From Selaginella moellendorffii (taxonomy: Eukaryota > Streptophyta > Lycopodiopsida > Selaginellales > Selaginellaceae), in assembly GCF_000143415.4 (NCBI RefSeq), contig NW_003314282.1, positions 164,188 to 228,187 on the forward strand: DNA of 64,000 nt, in the 5' to 3' direction. The translations under genes were made by a program, and so were the position numbers. Under the pieces are notes generated by a model. The model made no database searches. It saw nothing but the letters and a program-made list of their open reading frames with translations, and was not told the DNA's origin. This document shows, piece after piece, positions 42,576 to 53,210 of the stretch (the stretch's first letter is position 1; each line of letters starts with the position of its first letter).

Positions 42576-44268
42576 CTGACGGCCATTATTTGAATCCAAG
42601 AACCCTAATCTCGCGCTAGTGGTTGTTGACTAACAGCGCCACACAGCAGCAGCATGATTGTGTTGTTCATCATTTCTTGAGGATCTCTGTACACATCCGT
42701 TGACAATGCGTCGTCAACCCTTGATCCTCTCATCTATCTATGGTGAAAAGCGGAAAAATTGGCGAGAGTGCTGCAGTAATTTCCTCCTCCCGCGCGTAAT
42801 GAGACAGATTTACTGCCGTATCAATGCGCGTTTGAAATTGATCGATCCAGTCGAGGAACTTTAATGGTGGGCGCTCGATTCATATGCCAATTCATCACTC
42901 TCTCACTCCGATTGGATAGCAAGCATTAGATTTTGGCGACTGGGTGTGGAGGGCTTGAATGCGTGTATGCGTTATTCGCGGAATATGCCCGGCTTTGATT
43001 CCCGGGATCAAAGCCCTCCCATTGAATGCAAGGGCTCCCCAAATGCTCCCTCCCTTCCTGGCACGCCACTCTTTTCAAGCTCATTTAATGCGCGCTTGTC
43101 CCTACCATACATACACTTACTTTTACTACTACCACCCAAGAAATCTCTTTCCTCTTGAAAACATCCTCTGACCGCTCCATCGAGCGATCCAAACGCCGCG
43201 AAAGCTCGCGATCGCTCGGGTGGGGTACAAATATACGCGCGCGATCGGTCGCTTTGCCTGCCGTGATCATCGCCTGGAACCATCACATTTCATTCGTTTG
43301 TCACGTCGCTGGTAAATGATAGATCAAGGTCTGGCTTTTCGATTGTATTGCCATTGTTGTTTGCGTGTTACGGTTGTGTGGGTGGGCGATCGATCTCGTA
43401 TCTTATATGCTTTGAAGAAAAAGGACGAGGAAGATCGCTTGGCGGCGCCACCACCATCGCCACCATCTTTTCCTTCCTCTTTTTGTTTCTCTGTGTGTGT
43501 GAGAGAAATCTTCCACCCTGAGTTTGCGCCACCACCACCATTCAAAGCCAAAAACCTTGCGAGGGGTTTGAATGGATTCAAAGGTTTTGTGTGCTTGATC
43601 GTGTGACAGCGAGAGGGTTTGGTTTGCGGGCATTTGATGCGGTTTGCTGGTGAGTCGCTATTGGTTTTGGTCGATTTTTCTTTCACGAGAGAGAGTCCTA
43701 GAGCCCCCTTCCTTTTTCTTCCTCCCATCGATCGAAGCTCTCTCCCTGGCGCGCGAAGCTGGAAGTTTATCTTTTTCTTCGTGTGCGTGTGAGCAGTGCC
43801 AGTCGGGGTGTGTTAATGGTGTGAGCGATGCATTGAAAACGTTTGGTCGTCATTTGTACGCCGTCTTCCCTGACTTGCGACGAGGAGAGCTCTCTTTCTC
43901 TCTCTCATCTCGCTCTTTCTTTCCTCTCTAATCTTTGTCTTCTTCTCCCAGTCTATCGTTCGATCAATCTTTGGCCCGCGACGCCACGGCCCAGCGCAAC
44001 AGCGTGCTTTCTTCTTTTTTTCTTAGTTTTTTGGTGGAATCGCAATCGCCCACCACTGTTTTAATACCTAGCTAGGCCTCTTCGCTTCGTCTTCTTCTTC
44101 ATTTTCTCTACAAGGTCTTCGGTGGCGGTGCCGCCCAGCGAGGATTTTCCGCGCCAAAGCGAGCCGCTTCCCGGCAGAATCCAGCGTCTCGCAGCGACCC
44201 ATCGCAGCAAAATCGCAAATTGGTTCGTCAAGTCGCTGGAATTGGGCAGAGGAGCATAGCGTTGTAGT
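42576..44268. other. Intergenic region with long 5' leader of the CFL1-like gene
   Basis: About 1.7 kb between divergent genes. Sequence from about 43640 is rich in CT tracts (43890-43935, 44085-44110), as plant 5' leaders often are. Short frames in it (for example 43316-43606) have no recognisable motif. Upstream short ORFs could affect translation, but this is only a possibility. Confidence 0.4.
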
Positions 44269-45158
44269 ATGGCAGTGGCTATGGATTCCGGATGGACGTC
44301 ACCTCGCTTTGGCATTGGCGGCGGCGCAGGGGGCAAGAAGCGGGGCTGGGGTGAAGATCAGAACAAGCTCCTCCAGTTCATGATTGGGCAGCCGATCGAA
44401 TCCAGCAACGATCAGACGAGCACCACGACTTTGGATCTCTTGGGCGGCTCTTCGTCTTCCTCCACCAAGACTCCTGTCACCGAGACCCTCGATTTGAAGC
44501 TCGACATGGAGATGTCCGCTCCAAGCGGCTGGGAGAAGAGGCTCGATTTGAAAGTAAGTCCATCCACTCGTTCTTCCTCATCTCGCTTGAATTGATCCAA
44601 GAGTTTTTCTTTTCGCAGCTCGGCAAATTCTACTACGTGAATCTCAGCACCGGCAAGAGCACGTACAATCACCCATTCGCGATCGCGACGAGCTGCTGGG
44701 ATTTGCAATCGGAGCTGGACAGGATGATGTCAAGCTCGCCATCGCCATCGCCATCCTCGTCGTTCGATTTAGTCGATTTGAAGCTCAATCTCGCCGTGGG
44801 CAGCACTAGTGCCAACTCGGGTTCCTCGTTTAGGGAGTCGATGCCCAGCCTGGGCATCTCCACGATCGAGGCGGTCCAGGAGGCGCTCAAGCGATCGATC
44901 AAATCCCCGACCTCCTCGGCGACATCATCGTCGGAGATCCAATTGGACGATCGATCCAGGAGAGGAGGGGGGGTAGTCGCGGAGGAATCGACGAGCGTCC
45001 CAAGCCCCCGGGTTGTTCTCACCGGCTGCAAGCGGTGTCTCATGTACGTGATGCTCACGCGCTCGGATCCACGGTGCCCGAAATGTGGGAGCTCCGTGAT
45101 CAATCCTCTCCAAGATTTGCCAAGCAAGAAGCCACGATTGGAGCTCGATTTGTTGTGA
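44269..45158 (+). CDS. CFL1/GIR-like WW-domain and zinc-ribbon protein, tandem copy 1
   Basis: Two exons (44269-44553, 44619-45158; 65-bp intron) give 274 residues. A WW-like domain starts PSGWEKRLDLK at about residue 85 and crosses the intron (GKFYYVNLSTGKSTYNHP). LxLxL segments (LDLKLDM, LKLNL) look like EAR repressor motifs. The C-terminus has C232-x2-C235-x12-C248-x2-C251 (CKRCLMYVM, CPKC), the signature of the plant CFL1/GIR family. These nuclear proteins act with HD-ZIP IV transcription factors in epidermis and cuticle control in flowering plants; whether that role holds here is inference. It ends in acidic ELDLL. The neighbour at 46383 is a paralogue. Confidence 0.85.
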
Positions 45159-46382
45159 CGGTGAGCTCTCTCTCATCTGGAAGAAGAACCGTCACACTAG
45201 TTGTTCTTGTCACCCCCAAACTATAGAAATACAATGGTATATCCAATAGCATGATCTTGGGCGATAATGATATAAAAAAGGATGATTATGGACGATCGAT
45301 CACACTTGGGCGATGGTAGATATTCGTGCAAAGCTCGAGTTCTTTCTAGGACCATCCGAGATTTTTTTTTCACGCGCTGGTATGGCACAGGGAACATTCA
45401 GTGACCCTGGAGCGAAGGAACAAAACAAACAAAATCAATAGATTGATCCATCTATCGAAAAACTTGATCTCACAGAAAGTCCATTCCAAGCTCTTTGTTT
45501 GCACGCCACCTTTCTCGTCCGCCACCTTGTCCGTTTGAATGCATTCATGTGATACACGACAAGATTATTCCCGGAGATATTCCACTCGCAACTTCTTCGT
45601 CTTCCTCTTCCACAGTCCACACCACCACTCAAGTCGTGGGATTTTAATGGCGGCATGGAAGCTTGGAGCTCTCCTCCATAGTTTTTCAACGTGATTACTG
45701 CAAGGCCACCACACAACAACGACAATGTTGATTAAAAACCCAAACATGGCATGATCAACGAGAACAAGCATCCACGAACCTTGGGCCGAGCGCAACGTGG
45801 ACACCATCTGGGCCGCCCACGGGGCCGACGGCCGCGATGGGCCCCGGCCAGTGACATAGTGTGGCATGACGTGACGATGAGGCGATGCCATGTCGCATTA
45901 GCATTCATGGCAGTGGACCTTGCTTCACAACTTCCACTGGTGTGTTTTCACATGACGTTGTTGCCCTGTCTCTTAGTGTACCAAGAACACTAAAGGAAAG
46001 AAAAACACAAGGAAAAGAGTGTTTTAGTATAACTCCTGCTAGCCAGCGAGAGAGAGCTCGCTGGGCCTTTAAGCTAAGAAAGAAAGAAGGAAGGAAAAGC
46101 TTGCCTTTGATAGGGATTTTGGTTGTTGATTCCTCCAAAGTGGATGGTGATGGTGGCGGTAGCTCGGGCCTCTCTCGTTTGTTGCTGAAAGAAAGAAAGA
46201 AAGGAAACCACCTACAAAAACAAAGCTGGCGTTGGTAAGTACAAGAGGGATAGAGTGACGAAAGAAAGAAACACTCCACAAACACACACACACAGAGACG
46301 CACCTTTCTTATTTTTCGTCTCGCTTGTTGGATGTAGCTTTAGTAGCTCTTTTTCCTCAGTCCCACTCAAAGTCCAGCCACC
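45159..46382. other. Intergenic region between tandem CFL1-like genes
   Basis: Contains the 3' flank of copy 1 and the promoter and leader of copy 2. A-rich and GAAAG-rich tracts occur at about 46070-46290. Frames on both strands have no recognisable motif. Confidence 0.4.
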
Positions 46383-47208
46383 ATGAAGTGTTGTCCTCCT
46401 CCGCAATCCTCCGCGGCGAGCTATCACAGCTCCTTGTCGGTCGACTCGCTGCTGGAGATCGTGGATTCCAAGCAGCCACTTCCGTCCGGGTGGGAGAAAT
46501 GTCTTGACTTGAAGGTGAGAAGATTTGTTCGCTGATTCTCTCAATCCCTGAAGTTTTGGTTTGCAGTCTGGCGTTGTCTACTTCCGGAATCGCGCCTCCG
46601 GAGACAAGAGCTACGCCGTTGTACCGCACAGACTTCCCCTACAATCACTGGAGCACAGTCAGTCCTTCACGCAAAATTCACTTCACGACCGAATTCACCT
46701 GTCCAGCGAAAGAATTCAGGTGTCGAGCGGCACCAGCAGCAGCAGCAGTAGCGGTGTTGTCGTGGATTTGGAGCTTGGTCTGGGACAAACTGCCAAGGAA
46801 AATATCAGAGGTTCCACAGTCTCCATGACCAGCCGCAGCCGTCCATTGCTGCAGATAGAAATCGAGGACCTGGATTTGAGATTAACTCTCCGGCCGATGA
46901 GCAGCTCGCAGCAGCAACAGCAGGTCGCAATGCCACCACCACCACCTCCACCATCGCCGTCTCACGTCTCGATTTCATCTTCTTCGTCGTCTCCGTGTTC
47001 GTCAACCACGCACGTCGGAGCTGAATCTTGCGAGGCCGAGTCGAGGAAGTCAAAACGGCAAAAGACACGAACAAAGTCCCAGGAGTGGCCTGTCATGGTC
47101 ACTGTAGGCTGCCGGCAGTGTCTCATGTACGTTATGCTCTCCAAAGATAACTTGTGCTGTCCAAAATGCGGTAACAGAGTCCCTCTGGATTTCATTCCTG
47201 CCGCCTGA
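46383..47208 (+). CDS. CFL1/GIR-like WW-domain and zinc-ribbon protein, tandem copy 2
   Basis: Two exons (46383-46514, 46567-47208; 52-bp intron) give 257 residues. The intron lies at the same point as in copy 1, just after LPSGWEKCLDLK. The second half of the WW domain is weak (SGVVYFRNRASGDKSYA) and lacks the second tryptophan and the final proline pair. LxLxL motifs (LELGLG, LDLRLTL) and a Pro run are present. The C-terminal ribbon is C226-x2-C229-x12-C242-x2-C245, the same spacing as copy 1. A basic stretch KSKRQKTR may be a nuclear signal. Likely a nuclear co-repressor of the same family. Confidence 0.82.
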
Positions 47209-47595
47209 ACCCACTGCACTGCAGCACCAATAACTTGTTAGGAGATTAAAGAAAGAAGAACACAAAAACAAAGTTGGCTGTAGACAAAGTCCTGATTGAC
47301 TCTTAACAAGCAAAAATGAAAAAGGAAACCAAACAAGATAGAGCAGCACTGGAAAGAGATAAATGCAATGTCAACTGGAGAGACGCTGGATTTCATGAAC
47401 TACACTGAATGGTTCTACACTCGAGTTTTTCGACACATTGACTAAAGGAAGAGAAAAAAGAAAAGGAGAGAAAAAGTCAGAGCTGGGCATTATGGCCATC
47501 TCGCTTGCATGACACCGGCCTAAGTTGGTTGGCCCCTCTCATTTCACTCGTGCTGACACGAACACAGGCAACCAATGCCTTAAAGAAACAATGAC
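47209..47595. other. 3' flank of CFL1-like copy 2; no gene seen
   Basis: AT-rich with purine stretches, probably 3' untranslated DNA. No convincing frame. Confidence 0.4.
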
Positions 47596-47619
47596 TATGT
47601 CTTAGCGGAACACCCGACA

Positions 47620-48190
47620 GGACAGGGGGGGACGAAATCTTACCCAGTACTTTAGTTCCTTGAAGCTTCTCCAGCGCTGAATTCTCGCGAGCGTGATCGA
47701 TTTTGCTTCACTTTGCGTGTTCGCTTTGTTCGGAGCCCCAGTTGGTTGGATTGTTGTGCAGCACTTCTGGCCAAATAGCATTAGATCGAGCAAAGAAAAG
47801 AGTAGCCATCCATCGTGCAAATGACTTACACTGACAGAGAAGAGAAGCGGTTGCTTCGTCGTCCGTCCTGCAAAGGAAAAACCGAGGCACATTAAAGAAG
47901 TAAAAACAACAGTGGATGCCACTTGAAACAGTTTGTTGCCTCGTCACAGATAAGAAACAATGAGCGATGGAATGTTGTATTCTGAGAGAGTTACGTAGCA
48001 CCAACCTTCTTTTCCTGCAGTGTACACCCTCTAGGAACTCATTCGCTCTGCATTCATGGACGAGCAAACAAAGTTAGCGAAGTTTCAGTCCAAGGAAGAT
48101 ATATGTATATATTTCGTAGAGAAAAGGATAAAACTTTCCAAGGTAACCTTCGTTTGCGATAGCCATGAACTGCTTACGAGGAGCAAACAA
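47620..48190 (-). other. Possible small spliced transcript downstream of the Rpb7-like gene
   Basis: On the minus strand several exon-like pieces with GT-AG borders follow each other: TTCATGGCTATCGC to 48149, then CGAATGAG...AAGAAG ending near 48010, GACGGACGACG near 47868-47830, and AAGTGCTGCAC from about 47764. With these joins a small basic peptide starting MAIANEANEFL could be read. It may equally be a spliced 3' untranslated region of the gene at 48236-48763. The family is not recognised. Confidence 0.25.
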
Positions 48191-48235
48191 TGTTAGCCAA
48201 GATTTTAGTCGAAGAAAAAAGAGACCGCGAGAACC

Positions 48236-48763
48236 TTATCCTTCCGGATTGATCACGCCGAGATGAGCGTCGTTTATCGTCGCAAGGCAGCGGAACCCAT
48301 CGCCCATGAACTGCCCTCCCAGGATCTTCGCTCGAACAGCACAACCTTTGGAGATTACCACACCATCGCTGTTCTTGAAACACGGGCCGTTCTCGTTGGA
48401 GTAGACAAACCCAGTCATGAGGCTGTGGTGGAGAAAGATCGCAGTGTAAGGGCCGCAAGAGGCCTCGGCGCCACTCTGCTTCACATTCTCGATCTCCAGC
48501 TCCACGATCTCGTTCTTGATCAACTTGAACACCATGCACTTAAAATCCACTTTGTAGGAGACGCCGCCGGACTCCCTGATCATGCCCCCGCTCACCTTGG
48601 ACAGTGTCGTGGGCGCGACATAGTAGCCGTGCTCGCGGCTGCATTGGAGATCCTCCATATCCTCTAGCAGCGTCTGGATGATCCAGCGCCGATGGCCGCC
48701 GGAAGGATCCATATGCCGGGGATGGACGATCACATCGCGGCGCAGCGAAATTTCCCACCACAT
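48236..48763 (-). CDS. RNA polymerase subunit Rpb7-like protein (Pol II/IV/V subunit 7)
   Basis: One exon of 175 residues. It starts MWWEISLRRDVIVHPRHM, where Rpb7 proteins have a short hydrophobic start and an HPR motif. It continues with HGYYVAPTTLSKVSGGMIRESGGVSYKVDFKCMVF-like strands of the tip domain, a KNEIVELEI segment, and an OB-fold end (SDGVVISKGCAVRAKILGG, LGVINPEG). Length and order match subunit 7, which with subunit 4 forms the stalk of nuclear RNA polymerases. It is clearly diverged from standard Pol II Rpb7, so it may serve plant Pol IV or V, which use separate paralogues; this is inference. It is head to head with PTB. Confidence 0.85.
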   Translation of the reverse strand: MWWEISLRRDVIVHPRHMDPSGGHRRWIIQTLLEDMEDLQCSREHGYYVAPTTLSKVSGGMIRESGGVSYKVDFKCMVFKLIKNEIVELEIENVKQSGAEASCGPYTAIFLHHSLMTGFVYSNENGPCFKNSDGVVISKGCAVRAKILGGQFMGDGFRCLATINDAHLGVINPEG

Positions 48764-49097
48764 TGCCGCGCGAGAGGGAAACTAGAAACCCTAAAATCCA
48801 AAATCCCTAAAACCCTAAGCCCCATAAGAAACGGTCACAAAATAATGATGTGGGCCGGATCTCGTCCGTACAAGTAGGGTTTTGCAGGTTTTGGAAGGGA
48901 TCGCCCTGCCGGATCGAGCGCGCTCGTCAATCGCTGCCTCTTCTCTCAACCCGGTATGTCCGCGCCGGGATTCGCCGCGCTCCCCCTCGCGCTCTTCCCC
49001 ATTGTGTGCGCTGTGGCGGCGATTAGGCTGCAATGTCGTCCCCCATTCTAATCCTCTCTTTGATTGTAGTGTCGATATTGCGGCCATACTGGAGAAT
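48764..49097. promoter_or_regulatory. Divergent promoter region between Rpb7-like and PTB genes
   Basis: 334 bp separate the two start codons. Several telo-box-like AAACCCTA repeats (AAACCCTAAAATCC, AAAACCCTAAGCC; about 48786-48820) occur near the Rpb7-like start. In plants such boxes are common in promoters of ribosomal and RNA-processing genes. Shared regulation is inferred from layout. Confidence 0.5.
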
Positions 49098-51505
49098 ATG
49101 ACGGAGCCGTCCAAGGTTCTCCACGTCCGGAATGTTGGGCAAGAAATAACGGAGGTAAAGAGGAGAGTTTATAGTTGTTTGAGCAATGAGAGAAATTATT
49201 TTTCTTCTTTCCTTTGCAGAGTGACTTGCTCGGACTGGTCCAGCCATTTGGGTCAGTGAGCAAGATGGTCTTGCTGAGAACGAAGAACCAGGTAATGGTT
49301 GCTCTTTCTTTTTTCTTTTCGTTCTTTCAGCCAGTTTAAGATCACTGTTCTTTGCAGGCTCTTTTGCAAATGCAAGATGTGAATGCAGCCATCAGCGCGA
49401 TGCAATACTACACGTCGGTACAGCCGAGTGTGAGGTTCGATGGTTTTTTTTCTCTTCCTTTCTATCTCTCTCTCTCTCTCTCTCTTGCTATCGCTGTTTC
49501 TTTCTGTTTTCGCCGTGAAAGCTGACGTTTTTCCGTGCTTGCTTGCCACAGGGGTAGAAACGTTTACATCCAGTTTTCGTCACATCAGGAGCTCACAACT
49601 TCTGATCAAGCAACGCAACCTCGGCGTCCGGCTGGTGATCAGGTTTGTCTCCTAGGATGGACTGAGTGCCTTTATCTCTAGATGGAAGCACCAGTTCTCA
49701 AGAATTTTTCTTTCTTTCTTTTTGCTTTGGATTTTCTTTAGCTTTCTACTTCAGTACTGGCTCCCTCACTTCTTTTTCTCTTCCTGTCTTCTCTTGTATC
49801 TTGCTGGAACGCGGTGTGGGTCTTCTTCAGGATCAACAACCCAACCGAATTCTCTTAGTTACTATTCACCACCCGCTCTATCCCATCACCGTGGATGTGC
49901 TGCATCAAGTTTTTAACCCTCATGGCCATGTCGAGAAGATCGTCACGTTCCAGAAGTCAGCTGGTTAGCTCCTCTCGTCTACTCTTAACTTTTTATTTCT
50001 CTTTTCTATTCTGTCTCGTAGGCTTTGCTGTTGCTTGTGATTTTGCGAAGCTACTTTTCTTTTTGCCTTTTATCATTCGTGCTTTTGACGCAGGCCTGCA
50101 AGCGCTTATTCAGTACAACAATCAGCAAAGTGCTGTTTACGCAAAGTCCCTTCTCCAAGGGCGTAACATCTATGACGGCTGCTGTACATTGGACATCCAG
50201 TTTTCTAAGTACGTTGTAAGACTTACTTTCATGTATCAAGCTGATGTCGCACATTATAACAGCCTTCAGGAGCTCCAAGTGAACTTCAATAACGAACGGA
50301 CAAGGTACCAACCTCCTCCGATATTTTCCTCTTTTTTTGTCTTGTTTGATGCTTTAGCGGATAAATATTGCAGGGACTACACAAATAGTTCTCTACCAAA
50401 CGAGCCTGGGCGATCTCAGAACCCGCCTGGGGGTAATAACATGATGGTGAGTTTTTTATTTTTGGTTTGGCGATTCCGAGCATTAAGCGCCTTCGTCAAC
50501 TTAGGCAAACGTTCTGCTTCAACAGTCTCTTTTGGACGGTAACATCTACGCTATGCCTCCGAGACCGGCTGGACAAATAGGTGGGAGAAAATTTGTGTGT
50601 CTGGCAGGTGTTTAAAGTATTTTGCTTTCTCTTGCAGTCAACTTCCAGCAGGCTCCTGGTGCTCAGCCTCTTGGCTATCAGGTACATAAAAATTTCTTCC
50701 TTCTTGTTCTCTTCAGACATTTTACTTCCTTTGTTTTGTCAGGTTCCAATGACACCGTCAGCGGCTGCTGCAGCGGCTGCGTCTGGTGGCACACTTCCTC
50801 CCGGCGTCACTGGTACGAACGAGCGATGCACTCTTCTCGTATCAAACTTAGCTCCCGAGGTAACCACGTTCACTGGCAAATATATAGTAGTCCTTACGCT
50901 TGGAATATGGCAGAAGGTCGATGCGGACAAACTATTTAACTTGTTCTCCAACTATGGAAACATAATTCGGATAAAAATGTTGCACAACAAGCCCGACCAC
51001 GCACTCATACAAATGGGCGATGGCTATCAAGCCGAGCTTGCAGTGTACTACTTGAGAGTAAGTAGTATTGTTATTTATTCCATTCCAAAACTCTGCAAAC
51101 GTGTTTGCTTGGCAGGGAACGATGCTCTTTGAGAAGCGAATGGAAGTGAACTTCTCTAAGCACTCGCAGATAAATCCATCGCAAGACACTCACGACTACT
51201 CGTCATCGAACTTGAACCGCTTCAACCGCAACGCGCTCAAGAACTACAAGTACTGCTGCTCCCCGACCAAGATGATCCACGTCTCGAGCCTGCCGACGGA
51301 CATCACCGAGGTGGACCTGATGAACCATCTGTCCCCGCACGGCAACATCCTCAACGTGAAGATCTTCGAGGCAAACGGCAAGAAGCAAGCGCTGGTCCAC
51401 TTTGACAACGAGGAACAGGCGACGGAAGCGCTGGTGTGCAAGCACGCGACGGTGGTGAAGAAATCCACCGTGCGACTGGCCTTCTCCAAGCTCTCCAACA
51501 TCTGA
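49098..51505 (+). CDS. Polypyrimidine tract-binding protein homologue (PTB3-like, four RRMs)
   Basis: Thirteen exons: 49098-49154, 49220-49291, 49358-49434, 49552-49642, 49831-49963, 50094-50212, 50270-50304, 50374-50446, 50505-50580, 50638-50681, 50743-50859, 50914-51057, 51116-51505. All sum to 476 codons, 475 residues. RRM1 starts KVLHVRNVGQEITE; RRM2 has ILLVTIHHPLYPITVDVL; an Ala-rich linker precedes RRM3 (CTLLVSNLAPE, LFNLFSNYGNIIRIKML); RRM4 has MIHVSSLPTDITEVDLM. The join after LDIQFSKY uses a less usual GTTGTAAG donor. PTB proteins bind CU-rich RNA and control splicing. Intron 3 holds a long (CT)n tract, a candidate self-binding site. The closest plant relative by eye is the Arabidopsis PTB3 type. 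Confidence 0.93.
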
Positions 51506-51669
51506 CGGGTGTGGTCCCGTGAAAGAGATTTGGCCGAGCTGCTTGTACACCTGGGCCACTAGACAAGCTAGCCGTGCCGGACGTATAAGTTTTTCTCGAA
51601 TTGCTGGATCGACAAGAACAGACATTAATACCATTCTCTTCATGTGACCTTGTTGGAAGTTTATTTTAT

Positions 51670-51830
51670 TCTTTTCTTATGATATAAACTTCCATTCTAT
51701 GCTTCTAGTTGATTTAATAATTCCATCTCTTGCATTGCAAATGATATCTCGAGAGGATTCACTCAAAAATTAAGGCACACAAGGAACTCCAGCAAACGCT
51801 AACGTTATATTTTACCTATCTAATATCTTG
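51670..51830 (+). pseudogene. PPR N-terminal fragment (5' of the lectin gene)
   Basis: Phrases CCATCTCTTGCATTGCAAAT, CTCGAGAGGATTCACT and AAGGCACACAAGGAAC match the beginning of the PPR gene at 59930-60025 in order. The copy is AT-enriched and not open. A second, similar copy lies at 53000-53200, so the two flank the lectin gene as direct repeats. Confidence 0.65.
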
Positions 51831-52011
51831 AGATCCAGCTACAAAGATTGAGATTGCTGAAATTCCATCTCTTCTATTTTAAGCATTTGTGTCATAGGAA
51901 TCATATAAAGATATAAAGGAAAAAAAAATTAAAGCTTTAGATGTTTTATTTGAACTTTTTATGCAATGTCTTTAAATAGGTTAAAATTTAGTTCCTTTCT
52001 TGGTAAGAAGT

Positions 52012-52920
52012 ATGAAGTACTTTATTTTTGTAATATTTTTTTCTTTATTATTTTTCATAGTGGAAACAGTAAATTTTATACAGAAAACAGTTCCAGGTAG
52101 AATTACAATAAATGATGTGTTTACTATAGAAGAAACAATTAATTGTTTCCTTAATTCAATTCTAAATGGGACAATTTTAAGAACTGGAGTTTTTCCTATT
52201 GAATGTATAGGGGTATCTGTAATTCAAATAAATATTAAAATTCATATCTATGCTTTTAATTTTAATAATTCTTGCAGTCTTATTGGTCCACAAATAAAAG
52301 TTAGTGGTGAAACATTTAAAATAGTTTTTAAAACACTTCTTTTAGCTGTTTTGGAGGAAGCCCAAAATGGATTATATGCCCGTATTAAAGCAGTACATGA
52401 ATTTCTAGGATTAGAATATAGAGTACATCTTTACTATCGCGATTCATTAAAAAACATAAATAATACCACTATACAAAAGGTAATAATAAATGTTTTAATG
52501 ATCTACTAAAATATTTTATGATGTTATTAGATAAATACAAATGATAATGACTGTTGGATTTATAGATCATCCTTGGTAAGTGGAAATATAAATGATATTG
52601 GATCTTATCTTCTCTCAAAAAACTCTATTGTTTCACCAAATGCAATGTATAAATTAAAAATGGAAAAAGATTGTAATTTATCATTTTACTTTTTAACCAA
52701 ACAAATATGGGAAACTAAAACAAAAAAATTAGGATTTAATTGCTATTGTATTTTAGACACCAATCAAAACTTTTTTATTTATGATGATATGCACAATATA
52801 ATATGGACTTCAAACACTAATAGTAAAATTACAACAGAAAGTGCAATTATAATTGAAGACATTGGTAAGATATCTTTATATAATACATTAACAAATAGCT
52901 TAATTAAACAATGGCCATAG
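52012..52920 (+). CDS. AT-rich gene: secreted protein with unknown N-terminal region and GNA-type (B-) lectin domain
   Basis: Two exons (52012-52479, 52531-52920) with a 51-bp GT-AG intron give 285 residues; the join keeps the frame (TTIQK then INTNDND). Residues 1-22 (MKYFIFVIFFSLLFFIVETV) look like a signal peptide. Residues 23-156 are not recognised. From about 170 a mannose-binding GNA/bulb-type lectin domain runs to the end: NDIGSYLLSKNSIVS, EKDCNLSFY (a QxDxNxVxY site keeping D, N and Y), two conserved cysteines (DCN, NCY), then DTNQNFFIY and IWTSNTN. Sites two and three are degenerate. Codons are strongly A/T-ending, unlike all neighbouring genes. Transfer or decay with mutation bias are both possible. 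Sugar binding is inferred from the family. Confidence 0.7.
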
Positions 52921-52999
52921 GGTATATTATTTCAATTGTTGTGTTTTCCATATAGATATCTTATAATATTTCATTTCTAAATTGAAGATATATAACCTT

Positions 53000-53210
53000 G
53001 AAGTATAATATAAACTTCATTCTATTATAGTTTGATCAAATGCTTTTGATTGGATGTTATGTAGGATTTAATAATTCCATACAAAATAATAGAAAGTATC
53101 AAGTCTCTTGCATTACAAATAAAATCTATTGGTATCTTGAGAGAATTCACTAAAAATTTAAGGCATACAAACAAACATTTTCCTAGCTAACATTGTATAT
53201 TACTTATTTA
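53000..53210 (+). pseudogene. PPR N-terminal fragment (3' of the lectin gene)
   Basis: Matches both 51670-51830 and the PPR gene start near 59918-60045 (TCTCTTGCATTACAAATAAA, GGTATCTTGAGAGAATTC, AACATTTTCCTAGCTAACAT). It is not open. Together with 51670-51830 it forms a direct repeat around the lectin gene. Confidence 0.65.

Noticed and set aside
43316-43728. Overlapping frames upstream of the CFL1-like gene
   Set aside because: Low-complexity CCACCA and CT repeats account for them; no conserved motif.
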